From Siphonodentalium dalli (Eukaryota > Mollusca > Scaphopoda > Gadilida > Siphonodentaliidae), in NCBI GenBank assembly GCA_032622095.1, contig CP136067.1:119091281-119155280 (forward strand): DNA of 64,000 nt. Reading direction: 5' to 3'. The notes under the pieces are model-generated. The model was given only the letters and a program-made list of their open reading frames with translations, searched no databases and was not told the DNA's origin. Shown piece after piece: positions 20,276 through 32,499 of this stretch. Made by a program: the position numbers and the translations under genes. The stretch's first letter is position 1. Every line of letters begins with the position of its first letter.

Positions 20276-21749
20276 GATTGTCAAATATCTAAGACCCAAA
20301 GCCACTTGATTTTAGATTTATCCATCGTCATCCACAATTTGGTCCGAAACCGTCGGCTCGTCGACATTTTGCCAGGCGCCAAAAGTTACCGGTGGTGAAA
20401 AATAATAGATTTCAAAAATCGATATCTGATCACTCTCAGCTTTGGTGGGTGGGGTTTCTCGACTCGAATCAAATAATTTTTACCCCTGAAGCCAAAGAAA
20501 TAGTAATTTGGGAGCTTTAATTCGGATTATGCATCTTTAGACATTCCAAAAAAGTGCAACGTCACTCGGTTGTCAATGGGGGAAAGAAGATGGTCACCAA
20601 CATTTTCTTTTTGTCGCTGATTTCGATCAACATCTCCATGATACAGGGACTGGTGGGGTTTAAAAATGCCAAAGTGAAGTTGTCTGAATAAAAACAATAG
20701 TCCGTGCTAGGGATGGCTTTGGGGCTCGAGGGTACCGCAATTGCTGACAAAAAGTATTGCCGAGTTTCATTAAACTTATATATTGGATCTCCGCAATATG
20801 AGAAATTAAATGGTGTAGTTGGTGTAAACATATTTATTTGAAGCCAATTGATCCCGCGAAAGTGGTGTCACCAACAATTATTGCCACATGTCATTGACTT
20901 TCGAACACCCACCAACTGTTCAGATATACTATAATCCCTACTGATATTTTATCCGCACTCCACGACAAAGCACGTGCTGATTGACAGGTGGCAGAAATGC
21001 CAGTCATTTATATTAAGCGACCATTGATAAAATTACAAGATTTGCAGGCAATCTTTCCAGTGTGTGAACTTATGCCCTAACAATTTTCTACAATGGGCGA
21101 TTTGATCATGCAGTACATATGGGTGTTCATTGCTTCAAATGCTTCAAATGTGGTTAATTCAGTGGGCTCAGACAAATTCTCATTTCTTATCGCAATGGCA
21201 AAGCCCTAAACTATGTTTAGCGTATGACAAAAAACAAAAACAAAAAAGAGTAATGTGCGGTTGTGTGTATTTGTGTAGGGGCATGAGAATCGGCACATTT
21301 CTCCAGATTCTAAATCCGATATCGAATCGGGTGGCTAATATCGATATCGAGTCTCGAATCGCCATCATCGGTGCATAGCGTATGGGTAACCAAATTCGGT
21401 AGCGAGTTTGTTCCTATATATACGGCGCCGGGAAGTTTCAGTGTATGTATTTTGAAATAAAATGCAATATCTATATCCATGAATATAATTGTACAGAGTC
21501 TGATCACAATAATATAATTAACATAAATTGGTTCAGAGTACGATTGTGAATAAAACAGTTATTCATTTTGCGGTTAATCATTATATTAATCATCTGAAGT
21601 ATCAACGGAGTACGTTCGCGACCCTACACCTATGAGATCGGGCCATATTGTGACAAAATCTATTAGGAGTCTGTGTACACCGTGACCATAATCATACCAG
21701 GATCGTGTGGTTCGCGAGAAAAAGGACACATATATTCACTCCGATATTA
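20276..21749. other. Non-coding stretch with one satellite-like unit
   Basis: No gene supported. About 20640-20880 resembles the tandem unit at 17766-18420 ('cattaaacttatatattgg' and 'taaatggtgtagttgg'). An AAACAAAAA-rich patch lies at 21228-21248. Confidence 0.55.
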
Positions 21750-21940
21750 CACAATTAAAGGTTCTCAATCCGATCAGAGGGTCCCCATATCATCAAGATA
21801 CAACAACAACAACAACAACATTTCTTCAAAATACGCTTTAGTTATCAGAATCGATTAATTGCAACACAATAATGCTAACCACTGTCAATTATTATACCAA
21901 ATTTCCCAAAACGTGTTATTATTTTGTTCAACGAAATATC
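21750..21940. repeat. Dispersed repeat, copy 2
   Basis: Diverged duplicate of 20095-20275 in the same orientation, with a longer CAA run. Confidence 0.75.
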
Positions 21941-22119
21941 GCCGTATTATCACTTGATTATCACGATATAAGGGATCAATAAGTCATTACGCCCTCTATG
22001 GATGTATTCTGAGCGTGTTTTCCGTGTGGCTATGGAGCTATAACTGTCTGTGGAGCTATGATGGAGTTTTACGTGAATAAATACATACCTTGGTATTTAC
22101 GTATACGTGCTTCTATTTG

Positions 22120-23130
22120 ATTTTTATTTATGTGTACGCAGCGCATATCAGCATGCCTTATGAATTGAACAATGTTAAGAAATTACCCCCCCCTATGACC
22201 ACGTTTTAATTGATCCTCATGGGAGGGGGTATTTAAATTAGTCCTCATTGGACCATATGTTAATTGACCCTTATGGGACCGTAGTTTAATCAACACTGAT
22301 GACACCATATTTGAATTAACCCCCATAATGGACCATATTTTAATTTTAATTAACCCTCATGTTACCATATTTCAATTAACCCCCCCCCCCCATTGGTCCG
22401 TATTTTTATCAACCCTTCTCAGATCATATTCTAATTATCCCTAACTGATCAGTTATGGATCATATTTTAATTAACAATCATGATAAGATTTTAATTAACC
22501 GTCATGGGACGATATTTTGTATTAACCCTCATGCATTGGACCATATTTTAATTAATCCTCATGGGACCATAATTTGTTTAACCCTGGTGTGATCTTATTT
22601 TAATTTACCCTCATCGGACCATATTTTAATTAACTCTCCCTGATGTGACCATATTTTAATTAACCCTCATGAGAGAACATATCTTCAAAGTTGATACCAG
22701 GAGTGCATTACCTGAGGCCATTCTTAGTTCACCATTACGCCCTCGCATGGTGTATATTGGCAAGTACATATGTCCCTGTCGTAGGAGATGATGGACTAAG
22801 TGTGATTAAAAACCTACTCGGTATATGCGTACTTGGATGGACTAAATGTGATTAGAAACGTACTCGGTATTTACGTACTTGAACCATGTAACGATGATCG
22901 ACAAGTTTGCCCTGATTATTATTCTGCATGCAATTCCATGCCCATGCATTATTCAGACCTCCTTTTCAATACAAATTAGAACAGGTATTTCCGTACTTGG
23001 ATGGACTAAATGTGATTAGAAACGAACTCGGTATTTGAGTACTTGAACCATGTAACGATGATCGAGAGCTTTTGGTCTGATTATTATTCTACATACTATT
23101 TCATGCACTATTCATACCTCTATTTCAAGA
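22120..23130. repeat. Dispersed repeat with internal minisatellite, copy A
   Basis: The core 22190-22680 is a degenerate array of roughly 27-30 bp units, 'ggaccatattttaattaacc' plus 'ctcatg', about 15 or more copies. Flanks include 'aggagtgcattacctgagg', 'cattacgccctc' and 'tgattattattctgcatg'. The same flanks and core recur in the same order at 49240-49800. Shared flanks around a variable array suggest a mobile unit rather than a simple satellite. Confidence 0.82.
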
Positions 23131-23167
23131 AAGAAATTAGAACAAATAACAAAGAAAAAATACACAT

Positions 23168-23367
23168 GCAGAATGAGGTCCACAGAGGGTGAATTTATTG
23201 ATGCTACCCCGCATAGCGGGCTAGCATCACCAAATTCACCCTCTGGGAACCTCATTCTGCAGAGATGTAAGCAGAATGAGGTCCCCATGCAGGGGGTGAA
23301 TTTGGTGATCCTAGCCCGCTATGCGGGGTAGTATCACTAAATTCACCCTATGGGGACCTCATTCTGC
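23168..23367. mobile_element. Twin-hairpin element, family B
   Basis: Two near-palindromes lie head to head. Hairpin 1 (23168-23260, 93 bp) and hairpin 2 (23271-23367, 97 bp) both begin 'gcagaatgaggtcc' and end with its complement. Their asymmetric centres are reverse complements of each other ('ccccgcatagcggg' against 'cccgctatgcgggg'), with only 10 bp between hairpins. There is no coding sequence. Confidence 0.88.
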
Positions 23368-24304
23368 AAATGACATTCTAGTCGAAAACAATTGAAATGT
23401 CATACAAGAGAACCGAGAAACCAACAGTTTAGTGTATTTGCCGCGAACTCTCAGCACGTCAACACAATAACGTGTCAATCGTCAAGGCGTTCGTCACTTT
23501 TTGGCAATGCGTGTGCGGTTATTGGTGTATCAATGAAACGACCGTTGCATGTTTGGCGAAGCGATCATTGGGTGTATTTAGTCTAGTCGTAATTCTCAGA
23601 AAAGACATTTCTAGAAGCATTTCCGCGGAAAAGTGTCAAACCAACTTTTTTACCATAATTCGAAGGTGCCGAACACGAATAGACTGCCTGTCGCCCGATT
23701 TGATGAACATAGGGTTCAATAAAAGGCTTTTAAAATCTTCGTGTTTTCTTCGCTGGTGGGTTGTTGATACGGCACCGTACAGCGTCATATGAAATCACGT
23801 AACTGGCCTTGAACATACTCAAACTTATATACTCATCGCGGAACGTTCAAAGCTGCGTTGTATCATGATACTATCATCACAGTAATAATTCTGAAACATT
23901 AACATCATATTAATCAGGTACCTACGGTAAGACATTGCTGTTTTGTATATTTATCGACGATTCTCGTAATAATTCTCAGTCCGGGAGCCAATAGGGGTAC
24001 CCTTGCACCCGCCCCATGGGACTTAACTTCACCCCACTCATTTTGTTCCTTATTATGTCCTTCAACTTTTAAGCAATGTTAATAAGAAAAAAAAGTGGCC
24101 GTGTAGACTTCAGACAAGATGGCGTCCATCCTGGCCGCCATTTTTCAGATCAGACCCTAAGTCAGTTTTATGCAAATTATAGCGGGAAAATCTTGTAAAA
24201 TGTATACAAATGTATATATTTTCCTGAAGCTAAGACATAATGACACTTTTTTGGCGTAAAATTGAAACTCACCCTCCAAGATGGCCGCCAAAATGGCCAC
24301 CGGA
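23368..24304. other. Non-coding stretch
   Basis: ORFs at 23392-23792 lack recognisable motifs. 24110-24300 contains the 'gccgccatttt' and 'gatggccgccaaaatggcc' family seen elsewhere in the window. Confidence 0.5.
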
Positions 24305-24422
24305 AGTTGAAAATATTACGTTTTTTTCACAAATATCTTCTAGATCAGTTCATATTGTTTGGAACTGGTTGAATAATATGACTTTATTTTGTGTTTTGTA
24401 TATTAACTAATCATTGGAGCGG
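24305..24422 (+). repeat. Dispersed repeat (inverted partner at 28302-28424)
   Basis: About 115 bp including 'cacaaatatcttctaga' and 'tgtgttttgtatattaact' is present in reverse complement at 28302-28424, flanking the large minisatellite on both sides. Confidence 0.82.
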
Positions 24423-24439
24423 CGTGTATGAATACAGTA

Positions 24440-26310
24440 TACAGTGAGTTGCTGAATTGTCATGTGTGAGGTGTATATGCAAGTACGGAAGGTATAAGTG
24501 GTCGTGTGTGTGGGTATTCGTATATCTGGAAGGGTTCACCATTGGTGAGGTGTATATGTATACCTGGATTGACCCTATGGTCATGGGTATGGCGAATAGG
24601 GATACATGTAGTGGCTGTATGGTCCATAGTGAGATGAATATGTATGCACTGAGTGAATGTATGATCGTGAATGTGGTGCATATGTATACATATAGTGACT
24701 ATATGGTCATGTGCCAGGTGTAGGAGTACACCTGGTGTTCATGCATGGTGAATCGTGGCTGTATCGTCACTTGTGGTATGTACGGGTATAACCAATTATG
24801 GCTGTATGGTCAGGTGTACGTGTATAAAGTGGGTGACTATATTGTCATTTGTGTGGTGTTTATGTACATATGGAGTGACTGAGGTAATGGGTGGGTTGTA
24901 CATGTGTACCTTGGGTGGCTATCGCTTTCCACAATAGCTCAAGGATATGTTAATCAATAGAGAGGTCATGCCAGAGAGTTCTCCATCTTGGTGGTGTTTA
25001 TGTACATGGGGGAAACGTTAAACGTGAAAAGCGTTAGCCACCCATTATCACACAGTCATTCCATATATACATAAACACCACAGACACAACAATATAGTGA
25101 CCCAATGTTTATACGTACACCTGACCCATTGCCACGGATGACCATACATCCATGAGTCACAATGGAGGCCCACCGGGTATACTCCTAAACATGACCCATA
25201 ACCATATAGTCACTCCGTGTATACCCATGCATTCACCTCACGATTGGCCATACGGTAATCCCCTGTATACCTATTCTCCACACAGATGGTCAAATAGACA
25301 TTCAATATATACATCAACACCACACCAATGACCATAGAGTCACTCCAGGTATACATATGCACCTCACCAATGGCCATATAGCCACTCGCTTCATACACAT
25401 ACCCTCACCCATGTCACCTGGTATACTCCTTCACCTGACATATGTCCATATAGTCAACCCGTGTGTACCTATTCAAAACATTCATACATGATCATGGTCA
25501 ATCCTTGTATACACAATCACCTCACCATTGGCCATGTCACTCCATGTATCCCTATGTGTCGCACCATAGCCGAATAGCGACACAAGATATACTAATACAC
25601 CCCAGCTATGTAAAAAAAGTCACTCCATGTATGCATATGCACATCACCCATGGCCATATAGCCACTCGCTATATACACATACCCCTCGCCCATTACCATA
25701 TATCAACACGTGTGTATACCCGTATAACCTACACATGGCCATACCGCCACGAGTCACCAAGCAGGAACACCAGGTATACTCATACACCTGACACATGACC
25801 ATTTAGTCACTCCCTGTATAGATATTCATTACATTTATGACCATACAGTCACTACATATATACATATTCGACATACATAGTCATATAACCACTCGATATA
25901 TACATATGCAGCCCACCCTAGACCATAGAGTCACTCCATGTATACATATACACCTCACCAACGGCCATTCAGCCCTTCCTGATATACAAAAAACCTGCAC
26001 ACACGACCACTCATACCTTCCATACTTGCATATACACCTCACACATGACAATTCAGCAACTCACCGTATAATCATACACGCCATCCATGATCATACAGCT
26101 AATCCCTATACACCCACCAATGATAACACATCCACGAGATATATAAATATATACCACAAGGACACTCCCTATATACCCACACGCTCGATAATGTCCACCA
26201 GCTTACTCCAGGTATGCATATACACTTCAATCATGACCGTACAGTCATTCCATGTATACCTATACACATTACCCGTAACAATAAAATAACTCCCTATGTA
26301 TCCACACACC
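24440..26310. repeat. 42-bp minisatellite with an orientation switch near 25.0 kb
   Basis: The unit reads about 'ggtgaggtgtatatgtatac' then 'ctggagtgactatatggtca' in 24440-24960. From about 25060 onward it appears as the reverse complement. About a dozen diverged copies lie in the first arm and about thirty in the second. The turn-around at 24960-25060 contains non-unit sequence. ORFs on both strands (for example 25463-26289) are by-products of the repeat. Confidence 0.88.
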
Positions 26311-27103
26311 CAGTCTGGGTGAACGTCGACTCTATATTTGAAATATAGAGTCTGGAGCTTATGTAGCCAAAACCATTTCTATTCAGCGAAGAGCTTCCCC
26401 AAAATGACGTCACGGATTAAAAAAAATACATCGATGATTGACAGGTGTCCCCACGTGTTATTTGTTGTGCTTCGCAATAGTAATGGCCTGTGTCGCGAAA
26501 TATAATTACAGCAGATAATATTTGTCGTGTGTGCGACTATTCTTTTTCGGGAGATGAACTCGCTGCATCACCCGGAAAGCTGCATCCGAGAGCAAAAAAT
26601 AAGGTCGTCATCAAAAATGATGCTTTAGAACTATTTAAAAGCATAAAATTAAGTCATTTCCTCGGTGTTAACTTTCAGATGATTTTTTACGACAAATAAT
26701 TTGATTTGCAAACCATGGTACAATAAAGTAAATCAAATACACGGACGTGAGTGAGTTCTATTTATATTTATGGGAGGCCAAGTTGGTACCATGCGCAGGC
26801 CTATCTATCAGGTCTAGCACATCCTTCAAATTAATCCGAATCGTACCGAATATATAATTTCGAAGCCATTGTTTCTGTCTGTTGTATTTGCAAGCATCGC
26901 TTTCGATCGGAGAAATTCCGCTCTGTTACTCCGCCCACTGACACTTGTTTATTAACCCATACGGTTTCATTGGACGGAAAATAATTTACGCAATCAATCA
27001 GATTGCGGAATCCCGAGGACTTGGAAATGAGATTTCGGTGTTATCCGTCAGACCTTATATTCAATGTTGTAATGAATATTTAGGTATGAGTTTACTCAGA
27101 CTG
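26311..27103. mobile_element. 793-bp TIR element inserted in the minisatellite, 9-bp target duplication
   Basis: Ends 'cagtctgggtgaac' and 'gtttactcagactg' are imperfect inverted repeats. The 9 bases 'ccacacacc' occur at 26302-26310 and again at 27104-27112. Dropping the element plus one copy leaves the minisatellite in phase. A subterminal palindrome lies at 26331-26352. The interior has a coding-like stretch at 26490-26699. TSD length fits Mutator- or Merlin-type elements; superfamily not proven. Confidence 0.82.
26490..26645 (+). pseudogene. Coding-like fragment with CxxC start, possibly a captured exon
   Basis: The frame reads NICRVCDYSFSGDELAASPG and continues through KLHPRAKNKVVIKNDALELF. 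It has the composition of real protein and a CRVC pair like the start of a zinc-binding module. There is no ATG in frame (it opens after a TAA at 26481). An 'attacag' before it and a 'gtgtta' after SHFLG could be splice-site relics. I do not recognise the parent gene. It sits inside the 793-bp TIR element, so capture or transposase remnant are both possible. Confidence 0.35.
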
Positions 27104-27480
27104 CCACACACCCCATCCATGATCATACAGACAACACATGTACATCCCACCCATGACCTTACAGTCACTCCATATATACATAATCAACACATAGATGACC
27201 ATGTAACTATATTCATACACCACATCAATGTCCATACAGGCACATCGGGTGCACCCGTACTGGATATACACAACAATACAACATACAGTCACTACATTCA
27301 TACCGATTCACCTCAAACATGACCATGACCTCTCCCTGTATACCTATACATCTTACAATGGACGACCCACACATAACCATATAGTCACTCCTTGTATACC
27401 TATTCACATCATTCGTGACATACAATAACTCCCTATATACCTATTCACCTCAACTATGATCATAGAGTAACTCCCTGACT
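27104..27480. repeat. Continuation of the 42-bp minisatellite
   Basis: Same unit and same orientation as 25060-26310, resuming directly after the inserted element. Confidence 0.88.
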
Positions 27481-28862
27481 ACCATCTTGGCATCCACCCT
27501 GCATCCAGTTAATATTTTTTGTTACCATAATGGACCAGAATAGCCACAGATTATGGTTCATCTCGGTTCCGTCTCAACGTTCTGCCCATTTCCATTCAAT
27601 AATATGGCCAGAATAACAAAAGAGGTTCTCGGCAAAATTCCATACTTTAAAATGAATTTGTCATGCCCAACACGGAACTGTGACAACCAGAATAGAACAT
27701 ATAGTTGTCAGTTAATTAACTAACACGTATAATAACCAAGTGAGTCACAATTTACTACCTTTTCGGATAACACAGAGAATAATGTTCAGGATATATGTAA
27801 AAAAAACTTTTTACAAATTTGGTAGCCATTTTGGAAGCCATCTTGAGCAATTTGGTCTATAGATACCGTAGTGTGACACATTTAAGATAGACCAAAACAA
27901 TAAACACATTTGAATCCAGAGACAGTTACATTTTACCAATGATAGTTGCATTTTACTTGAAAAAAAATGGTCTATACCTGAAAAGTTAATTTTTGCCGAT
28001 ATTTATGTCAAGTTTTTGAGAGAAAAGTCCAATATTTTTGGTGATGTCAGTGGTAACAATAGTAACAATTAACCATGGTGCATCAGATATGTTAGTGTTC
28101 CATTTTCAATATTTTGGCGGCCATTTTGGCAGCCATTTTGAGCCAAAGTAAGAGTTTTGGTTCCAATGAGTTGGAATATTCATAGGTAATGATATGCCTC
28201 ACTTACATTACAAATTTCTGTTCATTTCTTGTTGAAATATGACTAAAATCCCAATTGTGATTTTTTTGTGAAATTTTATACCGTGTTCCAATAATTGCAT
28301 ATTTAATTGCTCCAATGATCAGTTAATATACAAAACACAATATAAAGTCACAATACTCAAGCAGTTCCAAACAGCATGAACTGGTCTAGAAGATATTTGT
28401 GAAAAAACGACATATTTTCAACTTAATCCTGATTCACAGAACTTTCAACCGGGTGTGATTTCATGAAGAGCGTTTATTTATTAAATAACATACTTGTCCA
28501 TATATGTATAGCAGATGATGAGATAGTTATGACAGAAATGTCGCGAGGGGTGATTCAAATAACAAAGTATTCCCATGTTTATGAGATTATATGTATAACG
28601 AGTGTGATATATGTCTCGATATTGACTTACTGTATTTTCGAGGCAATAAAAACAGTATGTGACTTTAAGTTGATTTTATGGGTGAAATATGGGTCACAGA
28701 AAGCGACAGGCACCCTCATTGGATTCAGCATACTTGAAATATGCTAGAAAACTTAGTTTCATGCTTTTCCCCAAAAATGCCTCTAGCGTTCTAGTATTCC
28801 ACAAATGTAGCTTTTCCGACCAGACTATATAATTAAAGTCACGTTGACACACGATCAATGCA
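27481..28862. other. Non-coding stretch with dispersed repeats
   Basis: 27815-28145 carries three 'gccattttgg' phrases. 28302-28424 is the inverted copy of 24305-24422. An ORF at 28463-28747 has hydrophobic stretches but no recognised motif and no support. Confidence 0.55.
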
Positions 28863-29014
28863 ATGGGAGGAGCAGGTATATATGCGTCCGAGTACGCTCC
28901 AACATCGGAAACTGATTCCGCGCGTACACCGAGCAGGAATCCCAGCCCAGTCACAACGAAGAATCGATCAACTCCAACGACTCCAGACTCTCAGCATTCT
29001 CAGCATCGTTTGGA
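28863..29014 (+). CDS. Possible first coding exon (51 codons) with splice donor
   Basis: ATG 28863 reads MGGAGIYASEYAPTSETD and continues as a Ser/Thr/Pro-rich segment ending at GAG|gtaagc (donor at about 29015). A 'tatataat' box lies at 28826. The reading is richer in GC and in polar residues than the surroundings. No downstream exon was identified, and the next 1.3 kb is minus-strand LINE, so it could also be retroelement leader sequence. Confidence 0.3.
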
Positions 29015-29149
29015 GGTAAGCGTGATTTATTTGATCTTTCATCAGTTTCAGTTTAGCCCTTTCTGTACTAATCATCTTTTTGAAATACGGGACTTTTTTC
29101 AGTCTGATTTGGAAATGGCCGAGTTTTTTTTCCAGCCGCAGCGTAGATA

Positions 29150-30412
29150 ATTTTGGGGCTTTTCCATAAATATAATCCACTGGCTTTGTCAACTTTGAAG
29201 GATTTAATTGCACTTAGTATCTTATCTCGGATAATTGGAACATTGTGTAGTGATTTGGAGCATCTACCGGAAAGGGTTGATTATCATGACCATCGATAGT
29301 TGAGTTTATAATGAAGGCTTCATTCAAACACTTTGCTCTTTCACGATTGTTATGCATGCCGTCACATAATTTTTTCCGTGTGGGCTATAATGGTGGGACA
29401 CATGTGGTTTTCTTTCTGTTCAGCAACTAATTTATTATTTGCTAGAAATCAGGAGGGGTGTGTATTCATTAACATCGTTCTTCAAGTTTAGTGCGTGAGA
29501 TTGTGTTTCCGCGCATTTTTTGACGTTGTTCACTTTATTTTCTGATATCTTCAAATTTTCTCCAAGATACATCTTAGTTTCTTTGTAAAGCTATTGTTCT
29601 CAATCTAACTCAGCGCCTGATATCCCTTCGTATATCTCAGTTGAACCAAAAGCTTGTCATTTATTCGTATCGTGACTGTTGATTGGAGGATTGTCTCTTC
29701 ATTACTGAGAGAAAAAGTTAGTTTATATTTTCAATTGTATTTAATTATTCTTTACAACCAACAGCCTCTATCACACCGTTAGCCCTGATATAATCTCCGT
29801 GTTTATAATTCCAAATATGCTGCTCCTGGACGATGTGGTTTCATATCTTTTTTATTTGCATTGTCGCATACTTGTTAGAAAACTGTAATTGATCACGATT
29901 ATGGGGTCAAGAAGACTTAGTGTCTGGGAGGTGGGCATTATTCAATACTTGTTTAATTATACATTCTTGAAGGTATGGTGTCCAACTGTTTCATTAAGTT
30001 TTGAATGTGGGTTAAGCAGATTGGAGTTAAAATCTCCGAGTAAATAACATTTTCGTTTATTTTTAAGGCGTCATCTATTGATTCTTCAAAGATGTCCCAA
30101 TAGTTAATGTGACATAATTGCTCTGATATGTAAGTTAGTGCGAGGAGGACTCGATTTTATTTATTTGCGATCTCAAACCTAAAGATAGAAGCGTCAAACT
30201 CGATTATGGTTATGCGTCCGAATTTCGGTCAGATCGAAATGGACAATTGAAGTTTTCAATTAGTAAGTTTTCCATCGGATAAGTTTGACCGAAGTGTGTT
30301 TCCGTGAAACAAAGAATGTCATATTTATTTATGGTTTCAACTATATGCTGTAGCTTATTTGTATTGAAAAACAGTTGTTATCCCTGCTATATCAGGTTGT
30401 GAATTAGGTCCT
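29150..30412 (-). mobile_element. CR1-like LINE fragment, minus strand: endonuclease and start of reverse transcriptase, degraded
   Basis: On the minus strand, near 30330-30220, the endonuclease signature NKYDILCFTETHFGQ appears. Near 30110-29955 CYLLGDFNSNLLNPHSKLNE appears, after a frame break from INYWDIFEESIDDALKIN. Near 29930 TSQTLSLLDPIIV appears. At 29230-29170 the start of the reverse transcriptase (ILSAIKSFKVDKASG) can be read. Several frame breaks and stops show decay. Orientation and domain order (APE-type endonuclease then RT) fit CR1/Jockey-class LINEs. Confidence 0.82.
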
Positions 30413-31265
30413 GGGCCCAGTTTCACGAAGCAAGGACTTAAGATGATCTTAAGATGGACTTAATATAAGATGTAAGGTGGATCTTATTATGTGTTAGTAT
30501 CCTACCGATATATATACTGGTACATATATGTTATTATTACCAAAATATGGTATAGCATCGACACATTTAACATATATATTTTACCCCCCCCCAAGCTAAG
30601 AGAGTATGGTTTACAGCATACATTTTTCAATCAAATTATAACATAATAATATAGAAAGGAAAGCATATAATAATAATAGCCGACATCAGAATTTATCAAA
30701 CAGCTGAGTATAATTCATTCAATATTATCCTAGATGTGAAAATGTTCGGAGCAATTGTCACAACATGGTTACTCTCTACAATATGAATGTGCGATTTGAA
30801 TCGCAAGCAAATAATGTCCAAGTCTGTGAAAATCTATTCTTTTTGTTACAGCAATTTGAAATGTATAGTCCGGTCTTGGTGGTTTACAGCTAGTACAGTG
30901 CATGGACACCCGCGCGGTCACACCACACCAATCGCGCAACCACTGGCCACATCCCTGCTGTAGCGTTCCAGTTGATTATTAATTACTATACCATTTCAGA
31001 AACACCCTTCCGTGTTCGCAAGATGTTAATTTATATAACATACACGAACAAGATCCCATCCATATTTCCGACAAAGGGCGGATCATAACTTAGGTCTTAG
31101 CTTTAAGATTATCTTAAGACACCTCACATCTGACTTAAAGTTAAGACCAACGTTAAGACCATATTAAGTTAGGACCTTGTTCGTGAAACGCACTTATGAT
31201 TGAAGTTTGAACTTACCATCTTAAGCCCCAACTATGTCATAAGTTTATTTCATGAAACTGGGCCC
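30413..31265. mobile_element. Non-autonomous DNA element with GGGCCCAGTTTCA terminal inverted repeats
   Basis: The left end 'gggcccagtttcacgaagc' and right end 'catgaaactgggccc' are inverted matches. Subterminal 'ttaagatgatcttaaga' and 'ttaagattatcttaaga' palindromes occur at both sides. No transposase is encoded. The flank on the left is minus-strand LINE, so the element may have inserted into it. Confidence 0.8.
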
Positions 31266-31564
31266 TCGGTTATACTTTGGACGGATCTCAAACTTAGAAG
31301 CAGCATCGTTATGACGACAAGGGAAAGTGCTAGTCTAAGGTTGCATCACTTGGGAATATTGTAGAATGTACTTTTTGGAAATAACTCTATTTTCGGCCTG
31401 TTGCCAATCGTGGCGCGATGCTGCATCGCTGAGATCCCCATCAAATACTATGAATGAGATCACAGCGATACAACCCGAGTGTGTCCGCCCGACCCCGATC
31501 TGAAGTCCTGAAATGCTGAAATATTTGGCGTGAATAAAATATTATACGACCAGAATCAGGAGCG

Positions 31565-32124
31565 CGGTTCCCGCGTCTGTTAATATAACCATATATTATA
31601 CACAGGGGTTCCCGCGTCTGTTAATATAACCATATATTATACACAGGGTTCCCGCGTCTGTTAATATAACCATATATTATACACAGGGTTCCCGCGTCTG
31701 TTAATATAACCATATGTTATGCACAGGGTTCCCGCGTCTGTTAATATAACCATATATTATACACAGGGTTCCCGCGTCTGTTAATATAACCATATATTAT
31801 ACACAGGGTTCCCGCGTCTGTTAATATAACCATATATCATACACAGGGTTCCCGCGTCTGTTAATATAACCATATATTATACACAGGGTTCCCGCGTCTG
31901 TTAATATAACCATATATTATACATAGGGTTCCCGCGTCTATTAATTTAACCATATATTATACACAGGGTTCCCGCGTCTGTTAATATAACCATATATTAT
32001 ACACAGGGTTCCCGGGTCTGTTAATATAACCATATATTATATACAGGGTTCCCGCGTCTGTTAATATAACCATATATTATACACAGGGTTCCCGCGTCTG
32101 TTAATATAACCATATATTATACAT
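31565..32124. repeat. 40-bp minisatellite, 14 nearly identical copies
   Basis: The unit contains 'ggttcccgcgtctgttaata' and 'taaccatatattatacacag'. The phase is exact at 40 bp from 31621 to 32101. Only scattered single-base variants occur (for example at about 31715-31722, 31838, 31924, 31939-31946 and 32015). The GC-rich and AT-rich halves alternate sharply. Confidence 0.95.
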
Positions 32125-32499
32125 TAGTGCTAAAGTGTTCTATGTCATTGACCAATTAAATTCCGGTGATGAGACCATTTGATTAAGGCTGAACCAATGG
32201 CGACATGAGGAATCCGCTTTTTCTTGTAATGAGGTATTCTACGATGAAATGTCATTTGTCTTCTTCATATATACACATGTTGATATTTAAACTACTTCCG
32301 TGTAGTTCGTCGATATTGTATCTACGAATGCTAGGCAATGTATTTATTGTATACAAATACAATAAATCGCAATTTTTAGCAGATACAGAGATAGATCATT
32401 CCAGCACTGAAGAATTGACTGACAAACAAGGCAGACGGGGGAGTTTTCGATGGATTGGAGATCCCTATATCATATTTAACCCTTTACCAAACAGAACGG
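32125..32499. other. Non-coding stretch
   Basis: A frame open from 32205 runs into the next repeat and shows no motif. Nothing else recognised. Confidence 0.5.

Noticed and set aside
23392-23792. Two overlapping + strand ORFs as a candidate gene
   Set aside because: No recognisable domain, no splice signals, no codon or composition difference from the surroundings.
25463-26289. His/Thr-rich ORFs as a possible metal-binding protein
   Set aside because: They are frames through the 42-bp minisatellite; similar frames open on the other strand.
31565-32124. CRISPR-like array of 40-bp units
   Set aside because: The whole 40 bp repeats without spacers; it is a minisatellite.
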